From Akanthomyces muscarius (taxonomy: Eukaryota > Ascomycota > Sordariomycetes > Hypocreales > Cordycipitaceae), in NCBI RefSeq assembly GCF_028009165.1, contig NC_079245.1, forward strand, positions 744,001 to 808,000: a stretch of 64,000 nucleotides of DNA, in the 5' to 3' direction. The notes under the pieces are model-generated. The model ran no database searches. It was given only the letters and a program-made list of their open reading frames with translations, and was not told the DNA's origin. The first letter of the stretch is position 1. Each line of letters starts with the position of its first letter. Shown one piece after another: positions 1 to 10,631 of this stretch. Position numbers and translations under genes: made by a program.

Positions 1-2
1 CG

Positions 3-563
3 GCAGCAGCTAGCAGAGCGACTACGGCGCACGGCAGACGTCGCTCCGGCGGCGGCAACAAACAGGAGACCGATTCATCGGACAGGTGTATGAACTTGCG
101 TCTCGATTCGCTCAAGGAACTGCTCGGCTCGGGTGTCCCCACCAACGCATATGACGCCAAAGGCAACACTCCGCTCATGGCGTTTGCCGCCCAGCTGCCC
201 GAGGACGGCAACAACAAGCTTGGACCGGAGATGATCAAACTTCTCATCGAGCACGGCGGCGATGTGCACGCCCGCAACCGTGCCGGCGAAACTGCACTGC
301 TCATTGCCGTGCGCTGCGGACGCAAGCTCGCTGCCAGAACATTGGTTGACAACGGAGCTAACGTCTACGCACGGGATGCCATGGGAAACGGAGTACTGGA
401 GATTTCAGACGCCAAGATGATGACGGCGAGGAGAGACTGTCCGCGAGAGTATGCGCGCTTTGAGGCGTGCCGGGCGTGGCTGAGCGGGCAAAAGATTGGC
501 GCCATGCACAATCCAACTGTCCTGAAGGAATGGGGTCGCCCTGGCAATGCTCCGTTCAGATGA
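3..563 (+). CDS. Ankyrin-repeat protein, C-terminal part only
   Basis: The reading frame is open from the left edge of the window to a TGA at 561-563, so the start and N-terminus lie outside. From about 105 on it shows ankyrin units: a short GNTPLMAFAA-type helix pair, then IKLLIEHGGDVHARNRAGETALLIAVRCG, with the usual TPL/TAL turn, LLIEHG helix end and GADV-type loop. About two to three repeats are visible, followed by a non-ankyrin C-terminal tail of about 50 residues ending in a basic Pro/Arg stretch. Ankyrin repeats bind proteins, but the partner cannot be inferred. A T-rich 3' flank follows directly. A full-length check would need the sequence to the left. Confidence 0.8.
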   Translation, partial: AAASRATTAHGRRRSGGGNKQETDSSDRCMNLRLDSLKELLGSGVPTNAYDAKGNTPLMAFAAQLPEDGNNKLGPEMIKLLIEHGGDVHARNRAGETALLIAVRCGRKLAARTLVDNGANVYARDAMGNGVLEISDAKMMTARRDCPREYARFEACRAWLSGQKIGAMHNPTVLKEWGRPGNAPFR

Positions 564-987
564 TTGCCTCTGCCTATTTCTGCCCTGAACGACTTGTGTC
601 TGCATTGGATTTGCCACTATTGGATGATGTTTTGCTCCCGGTCACCATTTCTGATGACTATTGTCTCTGTTGACTTTTATTCTGGCGACTTTGTTTCTGC
701 TGACTTTGATTCTACCAGTTTTCTTTTCTGTTCATGTCAGCCTTTGCCAGAGTTTTGTTTCTGTCTTTTGTTCTTGTCGATTTCCTTTCATCGAAATGCT
801 TTGTACAATGTGTATATGAGATATGGGTTGATGCTTTTTACGAGCGGCGTTTAAGAAGGAACTTTGGGCATACCACGGGATGGAGTTTTACCGTTATATA
901 GACGTGTTTTTGCATTTTGTAGACTTGCTATGTTTTGATCAATGTATAGAGACCATCTTTTTTGGCTTTTGACATCCAAACTCCAAA
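564..987. other. Intergenic, 3' ends of convergent genes
   Basis: T-rich convergent 3' region between the ankyrin gene and the minus-strand hydrolase. It has repeated TTTTGTTTCTG-like stretches in the transcript sense. No supported gene. Confidence 0.6.
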
Positions 988-2637
988 TTATATACAGTCC
1001 TTGATGGCTTCCCAAAACCCTTCCGGGTTCTCACACATGGGCAGATGGCCCGCCCGCGGCACCACCCGCAGCTCAGCACCACCCTCGTTACCAAGCAAGC
1101 CCTTGAAGCCGTCCATGGCCTTGACCAGCGCGCCCTTGCCATCGCCCTCGCCCGCGATCAGCAGCCCCGGGACCGCGCACGACGGCATCTCGGGCTTCAT
1201 GTCGTAGTCCCACAGCGCCGTGCAGCTGTGCGCAAAGCCCTCGACGTCGTTGCCCGCCACCATGTTCGTCATCCAGGCCGTCCTCTCCGCGCTCGTCTCG
1301 GGGTGGAACCACCGCGCGACCGTCTGTCCCGCCAGCGTCCTCATCCCATCATCACCGTCGCGGGCCACCGCGATGCGGTCCCGCCAGGCTTGCGTGTTGG
1401 CCGCGCTGGAGGTGCAGTTGAAGTCTGCGGCGACGAACCGCGCCACGCGCGCGGGATACGTCAGCGCGTAGCGCAGCGTCGTGGCGCCGCCCATGGACAC
1501 GCCGACGAGGCACGCGAGCTGGTCGATGCGCAGCGCTCTCCGGAGCGCCTCTAGGTCGGACGTCACGGTGTCCAGGCTCGCGGACGTGTGCGGCCGCGGA
1601 ACGGCATGTCGTCCGCGGGTGTCGTAGCGGAGGATGCGCACGTCGGGGCGTTGACGCTTGAGGATGGCGACCAGGGGATCCCACATGGCGTAGCTTGTGA
1701 GCAGGGAGTTGCAAAAGGCGACGACGGGCGCGTCGGGCGCGGAGCTACCCTCGAGACGGTACGGGATGAGAGCGCCGTCGGATGTGGTGATGCGCGAGGT
1801 GATGGACGTGCTGTCGGTGCGGATGGCACCAGAAGGCGAAGTGAATGTGGCGGCGGAGGGCGGGAGCTGCTGGGACAGGGAATGGAGGTCCCGCGACGCG
1901 GGGCCGAAGATGTAGAAGAGGGAGTAGGTCGTGCGGGCTTTGGCGGCGACGTACCGCTCAAAGACGGCGGTGCGCCGGGGCGTGTCCATGGATGCGGCGT
2001 GCTCTGCGCCGCCGAGCCCGTTGGTCGGCTCGTAGTCGTGCAGGCAGAAATACGCCGTCTTCCCGGCATCCTCTCCCACCGTCTCCGCCGGCGACGTCCG
2101 GAACAGCCTGCTGCGGCGCCAACCCGGCACCTTGGCCAGCAGCTCGACATGTTCCTCCACGTACCACTTCTGATACTCCTGCCCCGCCGCGGGCTCATCC
2201 GTGAGGCTTATTTCCACCGCTACTGTCACGTACCCCTCCGCAACGTCCTTGTCCGACAAGCTCTCAATCGGCTGCAGCGACGGCGCGGACCTGGTGTGCA
2301 GCAAGTCGTAAAAGGAGCGGTGGACGTCGACGTGCGCAATGGTGGCGGCTTCGCGCGGGGAGCGGTTGGCGCGGAGGGTGGTGTAAGTGGGCGTGGCGAG
2401 TAGCGGCATGTGCTTGACGTCGTAGACGGCCATGTAGGCGGGGGCGGCGGGGGCGGTGTTTTGGTAGCGCAGGCCGTTGGAGAAGATGCTGGGGAGGGAG
2501 AGGCGGGTAGGCCCGTGCTCGTTGTTGTACCAGGCGTGAAAGTCGGCGAGCGGGAGGGAGGGCCGGGGCTGCATCGTCACGTAGAGGATGCCGGGCGCCG
2601 CCGCCGGGCCGGAGGAGGAGGAGGAGGAGGACGCCAT
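988..2637 (-). CDS. Alpha/beta hydrolase with N-terminal EthD-like region
   Basis: Single-exon gene of 549 residues. Residues about 15-245 contain two copies of a ferredoxin-like (dimeric alpha/beta barrel, EthD-type) pattern: one with the motif FHAWYNNEHGP near residue 35, and one with YQKWYVEEHVELLAKVPGWRRSRLF near residue 165. Residues about 285-549 form an alpha/beta hydrolase of the 3-oxoadipate enol-lactonase-like kind. The nucleophile elbow is GVSMGG (Ser381), an acidic residue follows in AGEGDG, and the catalytic His sits in RAGHLPM close to the C-terminus. The triad therefore looks complete. No signal peptide is visible; the N-terminus is a Ser run, so it is probably cytosolic. The substrate is unknown. 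Enol-lactonase-like folds are used in aromatic degradation, but also in many unrelated esterases. Confidence 0.85.
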   Translation of the reverse strand: MASSSSSSSGPAAAPGILYVTMQPRPSLPLADFHAWYNNEHGPTRLSLPSIFSNGLRYQNTAPAAPAYMAVYDVKHMPLLATPTYTTLRANRSPREAATIAHVDVHRSFYDLLHTRSAPSLQPIESLSDKDVAEGYVTVAVEISLTDEPAAGQEYQKWYVEEHVELLAKVPGWRRSRLFRTSPAETVGEDAGKTAYFCLHDYEPTNGLGGAEHAASMDTPRRTAVFERYVAAKARTTYSLFYIFGPASRDLHSLSQQLPPSAATFTSPSGAIRTDSTSITSRITTSDGALIPYRLEGSSAPDAPVVAFCNSLLTSYAMWDPLVAILKRQRPDVRILRYDTRGRHAVPRPHTSASLDTVTSDLEALRRALRIDQLACLVGVSMGGATTLRYALTYPARVARFVAADFNCTSSAANTQAWRDRIAVARDGDDGMRTLAGQTVARWFHPETSAERTAWMTNMVAGNDVEGFAHSCTALWDYDMKPEMPSCAVPGLLIAGEGDGKGALVKAMDGFKGLLGNEGGAELRVVPRAGHLPMCENPEGFWEAIKDCI

Positions 2638-3565
2638 GGCTGTTGGTGGGGGGGAATGAGGGAATGTGAGATGTCAGGAAAGGGGTGATTGGAATGTGAA
2701 GAAGAGAAAGTGAGGGTGTATTGTTCATCTCGCGGGGTTATATGGAAACCTCGAAAATCATCGCGGATAAAGGCTGGACGGGTTGGTGGTTTAGCGCCGT
2801 CTCCATCTCGGCAGTCTCGTCGGGAAGTAAAAGCCGGGGTCGGCGTGCAGTCTACCGGTAGTCGATGGTCAGATTCCAACATGAGCATCAATTCTTCCTG
2901 GCATAAATATTCTTCAAGAGACTTTATCATTATTTTATATTTCTTTTGAGCAATTCATTTTTTGAGACATGTTTTCTTTGCCTATGCGCTGGTTAAGCCG
3001 TGTTTGTAAATGCAGGCCGTTGGCAATGCCCTCATTGGTCGAGACGAGTCAGGAACTGCTCTGCCGACATCAGATTGTTACTGCAACTCAGCATGAGCAT
3101 CCATTGACACGACTAAAAATATATGCTTCAGATCCTCCCCGTTATTTGCCGCAACCGAGTAATGCGGTTGATGCTGTGCCACCACTAGCACCACCTCCAT
3201 GCCAGGCGGGTCTTGCCGTGATGATCGGCCGGCCCAGACGTATCACAGTGAAACGCAAATGCTTCTGCACATGTCACCTGTCAGATAGTCACCATTTCAC
3301 GCAGAGATCACATTGCAAAGTTGTTGTAAAAAAAAATTGGTTTAACGTGTTTCGTCTTATTGAGTTGTGCATCCTTGCGGATCTATCTATACAAACAATA
3401 TAGATGCAAAGAAAAAAGCAAGCCAGTGCTGTTCCAAACGCCAGTCCGTTATCCGAGTAACCCATTTCCCAAATATGCACAGTACATGTGGTACAAAATA
3501 AAACGCTCTGCTGAATCCATAATCGCTGTAAATCTTTTGTGCTGCAAAACAATATCATAAACCAA
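2638..3565. other. Intergenic region
   Basis: About 0.9 kb upstream of the hydrolase and downstream of the bZIP gene. It probably carries the hydrolase promoter and the bZIP 3' UTR. The open frames here have no family resemblance and no coding-like composition. Confidence 0.5.
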
Positions 3566-5212
3566 TTACAACTCCAGGGTGAGGAGTTCTAATCTGGCGA
3601 CGACAGACTCGGCACTGGCGGATATGCGCTGGACACGAGCCATGGCGTAGGCAGCAGTCTGCTCCTCTTGCGTAGCATCAACGAGCTCGAAGCGGGACAG
3701 AGCCTTCTCGACCTCGATACCGCCAAAGATATCGACGTGAGAGAGGCCTTCAGACAGAACAGGGGATTCGGGGGCGGGGGCAGAGGACTGGGCATGGAAG
3801 AGGGCAAATTCAGGGTCAGACTCGAACTTGTCATTGACAGGGGCGACCTCGGTGGGCTCGACGGTCTCGGTCTGGACGGGGCGTTCAATGACGGGCATGT
3901 CGACCTTTTCGTCCTCGGTAAAGGACTCAACAAAGTTGGACGTCTTGCCAGCGAGGAGACCGACGTCAATGGGAGCAGGAATCTCGGGGGTGTCAACGAC
4001 AAAGACGGTAGGCTGGAAGTTGTAGCCATCAAGCGCAAGCATCGAGTAGTCCATGCTCTGCTCGGGAATCATGGCCATGCCAATCTGCTGCTGGGACTGG
4101 TTGCCAAAGGGGTTGGCATCCTTGGGGACCTGGGCCTGCTCCTGCTCGGGCTGGGCCTCGACCTTGACGGGGACCTGGGGAATGGTGGTCGAGTTGGTGC
4201 TGAGGTGGTCGAGGAAGTTGGAGAAGCTGGGAGACGAGAGAAGCATGCGGGTCAGGTCAGACAGGCGCTTGTTCTCCTCCATGAGGGCACGGTTGCTCTG
4301 GCGGAGGCTGGTAACCTCATCATCCTTGTGGTCACGCTCGCTCTCAAGCTGAGTGATGTACTCCTTTCTGCGGGAGCGGAAGGCACGGGCAGAGACCTTG
4401 TTGCGGAGCTGGCGGCGCTCCTTGGAGCTGAGCTTCTTGCCCTCCTCACTGGCGAGGAGGCGCTCGTCCTCATCCATGTCCTCCTCAGACTTCTTGGTGC
4501 GGGGCATGTTGGAGGATCCAGACTGGGAGTCACCAGAGGCGGAGGCGGGCTTTTGGCGCATGTTGTTGAGGAGCTGGGTAATCTTCTGCTCGACAATGGG
4601 GTCGGTGGCCTGAGGAGCCTTGCCGCGAGCCTTTTGGCTCTGGCTCTGCTGCATCATCTGGCGCTGCTGGGCCTGGGCCTTGGCGACGGCGGCAGCCTGG
4701 GTGTGGGCGCCAGGCCAGAGACGGCCGGGAGAGCTGCTGGCCGAGGCCTGCTGCTGCTGCTGCTGCTCGATACTGCTGGGGTTGACAGTGAAGAACTGGT
4801 CGGCGTTGGTGTTGGTAAAGTCCATGTCCAGATCGGAGGCGGGCAGGGTAGCCTGCGAGGGCGAGGTGTTGAAGTCAAAGACGTCGTTCTCGGGAGAAAA
4901 GCTGGTGAGGTAGTCGAGGCTGCCAAAGTCCTGGTAGCCAGTGTTGTTGGTCTGGTTGACAGCCATGGTGTTGGCGAGGGCGCCAGGGACGAACCCGGTC
5001 TGCTGGCGGTACATGTCGTAGTTGTGACTGGGGCCGGTCATTGTCTGCGTCGTGGCCGTCGACGAAACCGAGGGCGGCGTCATCTCGGATATGGGGCTGG
5101 CAAAGGCCGGCTTGGTGCTCATGTTGGGAGAGAGCGAAGGAGACTGGTAGTTGGCATCAAACTCGGACAGGTCGAGCAGAGCATCGAAATCGTTCTGGGC
5201 CGAGGCCGACAT
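3566..5212 (-). CDS. bZIP transcription factor
   Basis: Single exon, 548 residues. The basic region lies near residues 262-290 (RRQLRNKVSARAFRSRRKEY), fitting the N-x7-R bZIP consensus. A leucine zipper follows through about residue 320 (LESERD, LRQSNRALMEENKRL). The rest is low-complexity, as in many fungal bZIPs: a Ser/Thr/Gln-rich N-terminus with a six-Gln run near residue 152, an acidic patch just before the basic region (EEDMDEDE) that may modulate DNA contact, and a long acidic C-terminal half that may act as an activation domain. It should act as a dimer in the nucleus. The target site cannot be read from sequence alone. An antisense open frame of 559 codons covers the same stretch and is judged a shadow. 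Confidence 0.92.
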   Translation of the reverse strand: MSASAQNDFDALLDLSEFDANYQSPSLSPNMSTKPAFASPISEMTPPSVSSTATTQTMTGPSHNYDMYRQQTGFVPGALANTMAVNQTNNTGYQDFGSLDYLTSFSPENDVFDFNTSPSQATLPASDLDMDFTNTNADQFFTVNPSSIEQQQQQQASASSSPGRLWPGAHTQAAAVAKAQAQQRQMMQQSQSQKARGKAPQATDPIVEQKITQLLNNMRQKPASASGDSQSGSSNMPRTKKSEEDMDEDERLLASEEGKKLSSKERRQLRNKVSARAFRSRRKEYITQLESERDHKDDEVTSLRQSNRALMEENKRLSDLTRMLLSSPSFSNFLDHLSTNSTTIPQVPVKVEAQPEQEQAQVPKDANPFGNQSQQQIGMAMIPEQSMDYSMLALDGYNFQPTVFVVDTPEIPAPIDVGLLAGKTSNFVESFTEDEKVDMPVIERPVQTETVEPTEVAPVNDKFESDPEFALFHAQSSAPAPESPVLSEGLSHVDIFGGIEVEKALSRFELVDATQEEQTAAYAMARVQRISASAESVVARLELLTLEL

Positions 5213-6754
5213 GGTGATGGATTGGTTGCCGTCAGGGCGAGTTGGTCAAGATGGTGGCAAAGTGATCGAGCGGCGAAGAGACTCGATTCAGTATTGGATT
5301 GGGATGGAAAGCCTGAGGCGAAATGTTGTTTTGTTGATTTGAAGTGATGGTGTTGGAAGAAAGAAGAGAGATGGCAGAGGCAAACAGGAAAGTGACGTGA
5401 GCGTGGCAGAAGGGGGCCGTTGTGGCTATGAATGGCGTGGGAATGGACAGACGGGGTGGGACGTGGGACGGTAGGACGGGCAAGCCGGGGGAGCGACGGG
5501 GGCGCCTGAGGGAGAGCGAACAAGGCTCTGGCGCTGCAAAAAAGACCAAGGGGAGCCAAGGAGAGGCCAAGGACAGCAGGCTCCGGGAAAGAGAGCCGTT
5601 CCAGGCATCCACAGGCATCGCTGTGGTTGGTCCGAGGGCGAGGACAGTGGAGACGAGGGGGATGAGGGACGCGTCAGCTTTTCCTGCTCTGGCTGTATTT
5701 TTGGCTGCTGCTGGTGCAAGCAGACCCACTGACAGACGAATGGTGCCAGCGCTCCTTGCAGCGGGCCTCAGGGCCATCGAGGCTGAGTCGCCGGTGCATT
5801 ATTACCTATGCGCTACAAACCCGGCTGACTGGTCGTGCTGGCCTGTCCGTCGCCCAGTCGTGCCTGCGAAACTGCTCTCCAGCGGACCTTGGCCGGGCTC
5901 ACGGCCCTCGACGCTCGCTGTGGCTTTCTGCTAGCGCCCAAACTGATGACGACGCTCAACACCTGCCCGAATAAGCAACCAGGGTGCTGCGCCTCGTATT
6001 AGCCAATCGCTGCTGTTATCCGTCTCCAGCGCCTCCATTCCTTCATCTCTTGCTCGGCGATTTTTGTTTATTATTTAGATGAGAGCACATGTAGTGTTGC
6101 CGAGCACATTTTCGTTTGCGCCCTTTTTTTCGTGATTTGTGCCCGTAGGTTTTAATAGGCAGCAGGCGGTGCCAGTGGCCGTGGCGGCGGTGCTGATAGC
6201 CGAGACTTTGAGTTTGCACGTAATCTACACCCAAATCCAGGTACTTCGCTAAGCCCCCTTCCGGAGCGTCACGTGCATCAGACTAGTGTTGTCGTCGAAC
6301 GGATTGTGGGAGCCTGCCAACCAGCCGCGATTCTTTGCCGTTTGGTGTCAGCGTCTCAGTTCCAACTGTTTCTGTCTAGCGGCCCGAGAGCTGACGTGAC
6401 CCATGGCGTTCGAAACGAGGCGACCGAGTTACGATGATCTGCAGCGTATTCACATCATCTATGACAAGATATACCTCGATGCAACACCCACTCAAGCATC
6501 TTCGCGCAGACATGGATTGCAAGCAGCTTTCTTCGATGCCAAGGGATTCTTTTTCTCCTAAAAGAGACAACTATAGAAAACAATTCAATTTTTCATCATG
6601 TCAATGAGTGTCATCGCACCCAACACTTGCCCCCGGCACCCTGCCACCATCTCGCTTCCTTCCGAAGCCTCAGATTCCCGAATCCTCAAAACTGATGACA
6701 AGAATTTGTGAATCAAACAAAATTCTACCATCCACCGGGGAATAAATGTTGCCC
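5213..6754. other. Long upstream region of the bZIP gene
   Basis: About 1.5 kb between the bZIP start and the decayed CorA-like gene. Read in the bZIP sense, the first 500 bases are pyrimidine-rich and hold several short upstream open frames, which suggests a long 5' leader. One GTCACGTGC E-box-like site lies near 6268. No protein-coding gene can be supported. Confidence 0.5.
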
Positions 6755-8330
6755 TCATACCGCATTGCCGCCCGTTTCCGCAGGACTCGCGTCGTCCTTG
6801 GCCTTTTTCCGCCAGAATTTCTTCCAGCTCCTTTCATACCGATCTTGGACTTTCTTCAGCATCTTCCCCTTGGCCAACGCAGCCTCTGCTTTTCCTTTCT
6901 GCACGATGATTCTCCATTTGTCGGGTCTCCATTCGTCGCTGGCAGTTCCCAGCATCATAAGGCCGGCAGCAATGTAGGTACGTATCGAGATCGCTGCAAA
7001 GGTTACCCAAAACTTTGCGAATGCCAGAATCATCAGGTGGTGCTTTTTCGTCGCTGCCTGGAGTCGAGCCTCCACCGCCCGACGGCGAAGTGAACAAGCT
7101 GTTTCCGAAAAAAGTCTGCAGTCAATTTTGTCAGCAAGTTCAAGTCATCAATCCCATCATTACGTCGACAGCTTACAGCGACAAAAGTTGGGGGCAGAAA
7201 TAAAATGGTAAAGAATGTGAATATGAACAAGTATTTGTTCAGCATCCTGCTCTTTTGAGCTTCTGTAATGCTCTAAACTTGGAATTGCTAAATACTCGGT
7301 GGTCAGTGATAATGTTGGTCGTTCATCTGGTAAGAAGGAAACCTACTCCGTCCAAAAGACTTTAAACTTCATCTTTCGTTCGCTGTAGTTTGACTATAAT
7401 TCTGTCGGCGTTGTACAATGTCCCAGTTGTAGCTCAAAATCTGCTTAGATTCCGCCAAATAGTGAGTTTTCCCTTTGTACCACGTATCTATGCCACGCGT
7501 GGGCTCCTCAGTGTGCTGGGCCAGCTCTTCAAGAGACTTTACGTCGGCTCAGACTGAGTCAATGAAAAGGCCTAGTATCTTTATGATTTTGAAATATCGC
7601 AGTCATGTTTCCTGCTCCGTCTCCATCAAGAGTTCTCGCAGTTTATCTTTGCTACTCAGATCGTGGAACTTGAGTGACTGTAAGCTACACGCTCAGACAC
7701 TGAGGATGATAAGACAGAGATTACATACCCTGACGGAAACAGCGCTATCAATATTGGTAATTGTGTAGTTTCAATCCGCTTCCCAAGCATCCATGGAAGC
7801 GCATATCTGTATCTGAAATGCAGAGATCCCTGTGTGGAGTCCTGCAGGGAGTAAGCCGTAGATGAGCCACGGCTTCTCGCGTGAAAGGCCACCTTCAAAG
7901 TTCGCTAAAGTGTAGGTCCCCGGACTACCCAAGACTTCGTCAGCCGCTGAGAGAAGTGTAAATTTTCCGCAGGGGCGCTGGGTTGGAAGAACGTTCAATG
8001 CGATCGAGTACCGCCTTTCGCGCAGTTGTAAAATACCTTGTCCATCTGCGCGAGGAATTTCCAAGATCTCTCTGTGGCATCGAAAGCCGACCTTTACGTC
8101 ATATTGCTCCCGATTAAACAGGCCTCGTGTTTGAATCCATTCCCATCGCCCGATGGCATGAACGCGGCAGAAGGAGCGCATATGGTGCCTGAGAGCCTGA
8201 GAGAAGTGCCGTTCTTCTGTAAGTGTGATGCTACTAAGTCTGCCGCTGTCATCAGCGTAGGTGAAAGCTTTGTTGCTATCTCTCGACCGGTATCTCTCAT
8301 GATTTGGGCCCTCTTGCCACTTCGCAACAT
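6755..8330 (-). pseudogene. Decayed CorA-like membrane protein gene
   Basis: Reading the minus strand from about 8330 gives a long coding-like frame with the order seen in fungal CorA-like (metal-ion-transporter domain) proteins: a cytoplasmic part with RWEWIQTRGLF, helical segments (SLKFHDLSSKDKLRELL, then VKSLEELAQHTEEPTR), then SITEAQ and a first membrane helix FIFTFFTILFLPPTFVA. That leads into TFFG, where intact relatives have FFGMN, and a second helix FWVTFAAISIRTYIAAGLMML. Two introns still have proper borders and phase: 7678-7728 (51 nt) and 7116-7176 (61 nt). The frame is broken by four TGA codons at 7771-7773, 7603-7605, 7549-7551 and 7369-7371, and by a one-base frame change near the AAAAA run at about 7047-7051. 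The start is unclear; a further frame change is likely near 8310. Unrecognised introns could explain part of this. Confidence 0.6.
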
Positions 8331-10631
8331 GTTCGTGGGGTTGGCGACGCAGGTTCAGAATCCAGTAACATGACTTTGAGCTCGTTGCCCGCCACCAGCA
8401 ATGAAGAGTAAATAATGGGAGAACTTCTCAAAGGGAACGAAAGATGAATAAAACAAACATTTCTCACGACATTGGACTTTTGCAAATCTACGGGTGTGTG
8501 CGTGTGTGAAAATTTGAAGCTGCATGTCGCACAAAGGGCCAACCAACTCGGGTGCTGGCAGCGCTCATGTGGACCACGCAAGCCATTGGGTATCACTGCA
8601 GCTCAGGCCGGCTATATGAATATCCAAGTAAAGGAATCAAGAAGGAACCGAACACAGTTGATGCAAAAAATGGTATAATTCGTAGCTTGACAACCTCACA
8701 ATCGTGGCATCTTGTAAGTGCTTCTCTGCCGCTATGTCTACTTACTAGTAGACTGATCGTGGGGCAGGAAACAAACATACATTTGGCGTGTGGAGACGAA
8801 TGCCCGCCGGTATGATTTCCGAGGGCTATAGCAAAGCCCACTTTGATGTCTTCAGCGAATGAAAATCAGGCTGCTCCTGGCCATCATTTCGCCTCCTCCG
8901 AATATCAGACCACCCCGTCGCTGTTACCACTAGTTACTGGTGTGTGTCTCGAAACGCTCTAGGCTAAATTTTACTTTGGTCCCAAAAGCACGACCACCAA
9001 AGACACCTGCGATTTTGCAGCTTCGCCGCCTTTTTCCAGGTACCATCCCTACAACCCCCCACACTCCGGCGGCCGTGGTTTCACCAGCCTCGCTGGCGTC
9101 GCACTCGGTAAACTGCCACAGCCCGACCATCGCACAGGTACATATGCTGTTCTCGTCTCAGGTCCTGCGCTTTGTCTGGTCTCTCTCATGCTCGGCTTGC
9201 CTGCCCTGATAGCACAGTAGACTATTCCACGCATTTTTGCACAGCCTCGGACAGTCTCTCGATGTCTCGCTGCCTGCCGTGGCATTGCTGTGCTAGCGTC
9301 TGGCCAGGTCAAGAACAAGTCACGTGCGTTTCAACAGTTTCCCAGTCACGTGCAAATCTACCCGGTATCGCGGTCACTCCTCATTGGGGGCCATTTTCCG
9401 CAAGTTGGCTTCCATTCTAGGACATTAATAAATTGCCGAGGGCAATTCACCGTTAAACTACTGGTAGGCAGCTCTACGGCTGCTGTTACCTGGTCTCGCC
9501 TGTCTAGCCCGGCCTGAGCTGCTGGTGCTGACTGTGCTCCATTGACGTTGCTACACCGTGACGGAGTTTAACATATCACGCTTGCCACTTACCGACGAGT
9601 TTCACGAAAATTCTCTGCCAGAAGCAGGGGCTCGATGCTCATACGACGAGCTTAATTGGAGTCGGTGTAACATTGAAATTCAAGAATCACTGGGCGGGAT
9701 GTTCTGATGTCAGGGTCCCCAACCATCCATCGATCTTGCCTATCGACCCGACGACTTCCGCTGCGACTCCCGCAGCCATCATCCGTACAGATTTGCGTCG
9801 ACAGCTGTGTGCAAAGACCGGGTGCTACATAAGCCTGCTATCTCGCTTATGGCCTGAGTTTGGACTCTATGCTTTTCTGCGTCCAAGTCCTTCCATGAAG
9901 CATGAGCATGGTCAACGCGTGATGCCTTGGCAGCACACATGCGTCGCCCAAGAATTTCGTACCCAACAGTGTAGCTCGTATTCTCTCCCCCATACAGTAC
10001 CAAACGCACCCGCGCTACCGAATTTCTCGACACTTGTAACACTTCAAGAGCCAATCTAAATGCATCCCGCACGGCCACCTGTGCCGCTGCAATGTGCCAA
10101 CCAATGGCCTCACTTCTCGGCTTTTTGCCCAATCTGACTGGTCCTTTTGAAACGCAAGCTGCATAAATCAAGACGGCCTTATTTATCCCCAATTACAGCC
10201 CAACGTCGTCTGACCGCCATACATCACACGTGATGCACGCCTTTGCATCTTCACATCGCAGTTGCTTGCTTACCTAATCACGACCTGCCTAACGACTTCA
10301 ATGGTGGCCCAACGTCCCCAACATCCAACAACGCACTCCAGCTAGCTCAAAAGGCACGAGCTGCGCCGCTGCTCAAGTTACTCCTTTCCCGATTTACCCT
10401 TCTCGGGTGTGGTGATTTTATTCGCCCCTCGCGGCAGCTGTGTGGCCGAAGCTTATCCCCGTCCGGCGTGTATGCCCGTCGGTATCACCATCGTCTCATC
10501 TACCATTTCTCAGAGACCTGCCTGCTTCACATTGCTGGCCTGGGTGCTCCCTCCCCCCGCACCGGCTTCGCTGAACTCACTGCCTGCATATCAACTACCG
10601 TGCCCATCTAAACATGACATAGTTGCCCCAA
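8331..10631. other. Gene-poor intergenic region
   Basis: About 2.3 kb without a supportable gene. The distal end may hold the lost N-terminus of the CorA-like relic. The right half is likely the 5' region of the DUF2293 gene. Two TCACGTGC sites lie 26 bp apart at about 9320 and 9346, and an ACACGTGA site near 10226. Confidence 0.45.

Noticed and set aside
3668..5347. 559-codon open frame antisense to the bZIP gene
   Set aside because: It mirrors the bZIP codons exactly, is Leu/Gly/Val-rich without any domain, and results from the strong third-position bias of the real gene.
5232..5777. 181-codon minus-strand frame upstream of the bZIP start
   Set aside because: Low-complexity Ser/Pro/Leu translation typical of a pyrimidine-rich leader. 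At most it is an untranslated leader with upstream open frames.
9779..10192. 137-codon minus-strand open frame in the gene-poor region
   Set aside because: No family resemblance, no splice context and no neighbouring support. The length is within chance for this composition.
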